In this document: piece after piece, positions 12,842 to 14,817 of the stretch | Layout: the number at the start of each line of letters is the position of its first letter | How positions within the stretch are numbered: the stretch's first letter is position 1 | Assembly: GCA_003241485.1 (NCBI GenBank) | Contig: QFQD01000084.1 | Coordinates: 1 to 14,817, forward strand | Source: Ancylobacter novellus | GTDB lineage: Bacteria; Pseudomonadota; Alphaproteobacteria; Rhizobiales; Xanthobacteraceae | Direction of reading: 5' to 3' | Length of the DNA: 14,817 nt | Notes under the pieces: model-generated | Database searches by the model: none | Told to the model about the DNA's origin: nothing | The model's input: the letters and a program-made list of their open reading frames with translations, nothing else | Program-made: the position numbers and the translations under genes

Positions 12842-14817
12842 ATGACCGCCGACAAAGCCTCCCTCGCCGCCCGCCTTGCCCAGCAGATTGCCAGTGAGAT
12901 CAACGCGCGTCCTCAGCAGGCCGCGGCGGCCATTGCCCTGCTGGACGAAGGTGCGACCGTTCCCTTCATCGCGCGCTACCGCAAGGAGGTCACGGGCGGC
13001 CTCGACGACACCCAGCTGCGCCTTCTCGGCGAACGGCTGATCTATCTGCGCGAGCTGGAAGCCCGGCGCGGCGCGATACTTGAGTCCATCCGCCAGCAGG
13101 AAAAGCTCACCCCGGAACTGGAAGCCTCCATCGCCGCCGCCACGACCAAGGCCGAGCTGGAGGACATCTACCTTCCGTTCAAGCCGAAGCGCCGCAACAA
13201 GGCGGAAATCGCCCGCGAACGCGGCCTTGGGCCGCTCGCCGAGACCATCCTCACGGAGCGCGGCGCCGTTCCGGCGGAGCTGGCGAAGACCTACCTCACC
13301 GACGAGGTGCCGGATGTGAAGGCCGCGCTGGAAGGCGCGCGCGACATCATCTCCGAGCAGTTCGCGCAGAATGCCGAGCTGCTGGGCCGGCTGCGCAGCC
13401 ATCTCCACCGGCACGCCAACATCCGTGCCCGCGTGGTGGACGGCAAGCAGGACGCCGGCGCCAAGTTCTCCGACTATTTCGACCATGTGGAGAAATGGGC
13501 CAATGTGCCGAGCCATCGCGCGCTCGCCATGCTGCGCGGGCGCAACGAGGATGTGCTGACGCTGGAGATCGAGGCCGATGCCGAGGATCCCCGCCCCCTC
13601 AAGCCCGTGGTCCGCATGATCATGGAGGCCTATTCAATCGGCGAGCGGCTGCCCGGCGACGCCTGGCTGACGGAGGTTGCCGGCTGGACCTGGCGGGTGA
13701 AGCTCGCCTTGCACCTCTCGCTCGACCTGATGACCGAGCTGCGCATGAAGGCGGAGACCGAGGCGATCAACGTCTTCGCCCGCAATCTCAAGGACCTGCT
13801 GCTCACCGCGCCGGCCGGCTCGCGCGCCACCATGGGGCTCGATCCCGGCATCCGCACCGGCGTAAAGGTGGCGGTCATCGACGGCACCGGCAAGCTGGTG
13901 GCGACCACCACGGTCTACCCCTTCCCGCCGAAGAACGACGTGCGCGGCACGCAGGGCGAACTCGCCCGCCTCATCCGCCAGCACAAGGTCGAACTGGTCG
14001 CCATCGGCAACGGCACCGGCAGCCGCGAGACCGAGAAGCTGGTGGCGGAGATGCTGGGCGATTTGCCCCCGCCCAAGCCGATCAAGGTCGTGGTCTCGGA
14101 AGCCGGGGCCTCGGTCTATTCCGCCTCCGAGCTGGCGGCGGCCGAGTTCCCCACTCTCGACGTGTCGCTACGCGGCGCCGTCTCGATCGCCCGCCGCCTG
14201 CAGGACCCGCTGGCGGAACTGGTGAAGATCGAACCCAAATCCATCGGCGTCGGCCAGTACCAGCACGATGTCGATCAGTACCATCTCGCCCGCGCGCTCG
14301 ACGCGGTGGTGGAGGACGCGGTGAACGCGGTCGGCGTCGACCTCAACACCGCCTCCGCCTCGCTGCTGGCGCGCGTGTCGGGTCTCGGCACGTCTCTCGC
14401 GGAGGCCATCGTCGCCCATCGCGACGCCAACGGCCCCTTCGCCAGCCGCAAGCAGTTGCTGGACGTGTCGCGCCTGGGCCCGCGCACCTTCGAGCAATGC
14501 GCCGGCTTCCTGCGCATCCGCGACGGCGCCGAGCCGCTCGACGCCTCCTCGGTTCATCCGGAGGCCTATGGCGTCGCACGCAAGATCGTCAAAGCCTGCG
14601 GGCGCGACCTGCGGGCGCTGATGGGCGACAGCGCGGCGCTGTCCGCCCTGGATCCCCGCGCCTTCGTCGACGAACGTTTCGGCCTGCCCACCGTGCGCGA
14701 CATCATTGCCGAACTGGACAAGCCCGGCCGCGACCCGCGCCCGGCCTTCAAGACCGCCACCTTCGCGGATGGCATCGACGACATGAAGCAGCTCATGCCC
14801 GGCATGCAGCTGGAAGG
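12842..14817 (+). CDS. tex: Tex-family RNA-binding transcription accessory protein, 3' end cut by window edge
   Basis: From the ATG at 12842 the frame is open to the right edge (658 codons). The protein matches Tex, a conserved nucleic-acid-binding protein implicated in transcription. Seen in order: the N-terminal helical region with VPFIARYRKEVTGGLDDTQL and LEDIYLPFKPKRRNKAEIAR; the YqgF-like RNase-H-fold domain from about residue 330 (MGLDPGIRTGVKVAVIDG); VVSEAGASVYSASELAAAEF, then SIGVGQYQHDVDQ; and helix-hairpin-helix repeats from about residue 497 (VGVDLNTASASLLARVSGLG, FASRKQLLDVSRLGPRTFEQ). The window ends in DMKQLMPGMQLE, where the C-terminal S1 domain begins, so roughly 100 or more residues are missing. 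The start is preceded by a 112-base gap, so the gene is probably independently transcribed. Confidence 0.95.
   Translation, partial: MTADKASLAARLAQQIASEINARPQQAAAAIALLDEGATVPFIARYRKEVTGGLDDTQLRLLGERLIYLRELEARRGAILESIRQQEKLTPELEASIAAATTKAELEDIYLPFKPKRRNKAEIARERGLGPLAETILTERGAVPAELAKTYLTDEVPDVKAALEGARDIISEQFAQNAELLGRLRSHLHRHANIRARVVDGKQDAGAKFSDYFDHVEKWANVPSHRALAMLRGRNEDVLTLEIEADAEDPRPLKPVVRMIMEAYSIGERLPGDAWLTEVAGWTWRVKLALHLSLDLMTELRMKAETEAINVFARNLKDLLLTAPAGSRATMGLDPGIRTGVKVAVIDGTGKLVATTTVYPFPPKNDVRGTQGELARLIRQHKVELVAIGNGTGSRETEKLVAEMLGDLPPPKPIKVVVSEAGASVYSASELAAAEFPTLDVSLRGAVSIARRLQDPLAELVKIEPKSIGVGQYQHDVDQYHLARALDAVVEDAVNAVGVDLNTASASLLARVSGLGTSLAEAIVAHRDANGPFASRKQLLDVSRLGPRTFEQCAGFLRIRDGAEPLDASSVHPEAYGVARKIVKACGRDLRALMGDSAALSALDPRAFVDERFGLPTVRDIIAELDKPGRDPRPAFKTATFADGIDDMKQLMPGMQLE

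Overview
The window looks like chromosomal DNA of a GC-rich alphaproteobacterium, most likely of the order Hyphomicrobiales. The reasons are strong G/C preference at third codon positions, a long PutA with the C-terminal conserved motif, an SsuA/THI5-type transporter, and a GtrB/LAB_N/ArnT-like operon with its own two-component system. The order is inferred from remembered protein families; no search was run. Most of the window reads as core or metabolic sequence. I saw no insertion sequence, integrase, phage gene, CRISPR array, tRNA or rRNA.

Layout. (1) 1-982, minus strand: a luciferase-like flavin-dependent monooxygenase that runs off the left edge. (2) 983-1237: a divergent intergenic region with repeated GTTGCA-type sites, the core reported for PutA operators in E. 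coli. (3) 1238-4989, plus strand: putA. Its N-terminal ribbon-helix-helix DNA-binding domain starts at 1238 in one frame. The proline dehydrogenase/P5C dehydrogenase body continues in another frame to 4989. The DNA-binding domain is therefore cut short and frame-disconnected.

(4) 5131-9805, plus strand: five tightly coupled genes. They encode a GtrB/DPM1-like glycosyltransferase, a 94-residue LAB_N membrane protein, an ArnT-like polyprenyl-phosphate-sugar transferase, an OmpR-type response regulator and a histidine kinase. Stop and start codons overlap at every junction. A TGTAAG-N5-TGTAAG direct repeat, the form expected for an OmpR-family regulator, lies just upstream. The simplest reading is that a sugar is charged onto a polyprenyl phosphate, moved across the inner membrane and attached to lipid A or another envelope acceptor, under control of the operon's own two-component system.

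(5) 10015-12729, plus strand: an ABC importer operon (binding protein, ATPase, permease) of the nitrate/sulfonate/THI5-like class with unknown substrate. A perfect 22-bp GC palindrome lies between the binding protein and ATPase genes. (6) 12842-14817, plus strand: tex, cut by the right edge at the start of its S1 domain.

The points most worth a second look are the disrupted PutA DNA-binding domain next to retained PutA-type operators, and the self-regulated envelope glycosylation operon with its SemiSWEET-sized LAB_N protein.
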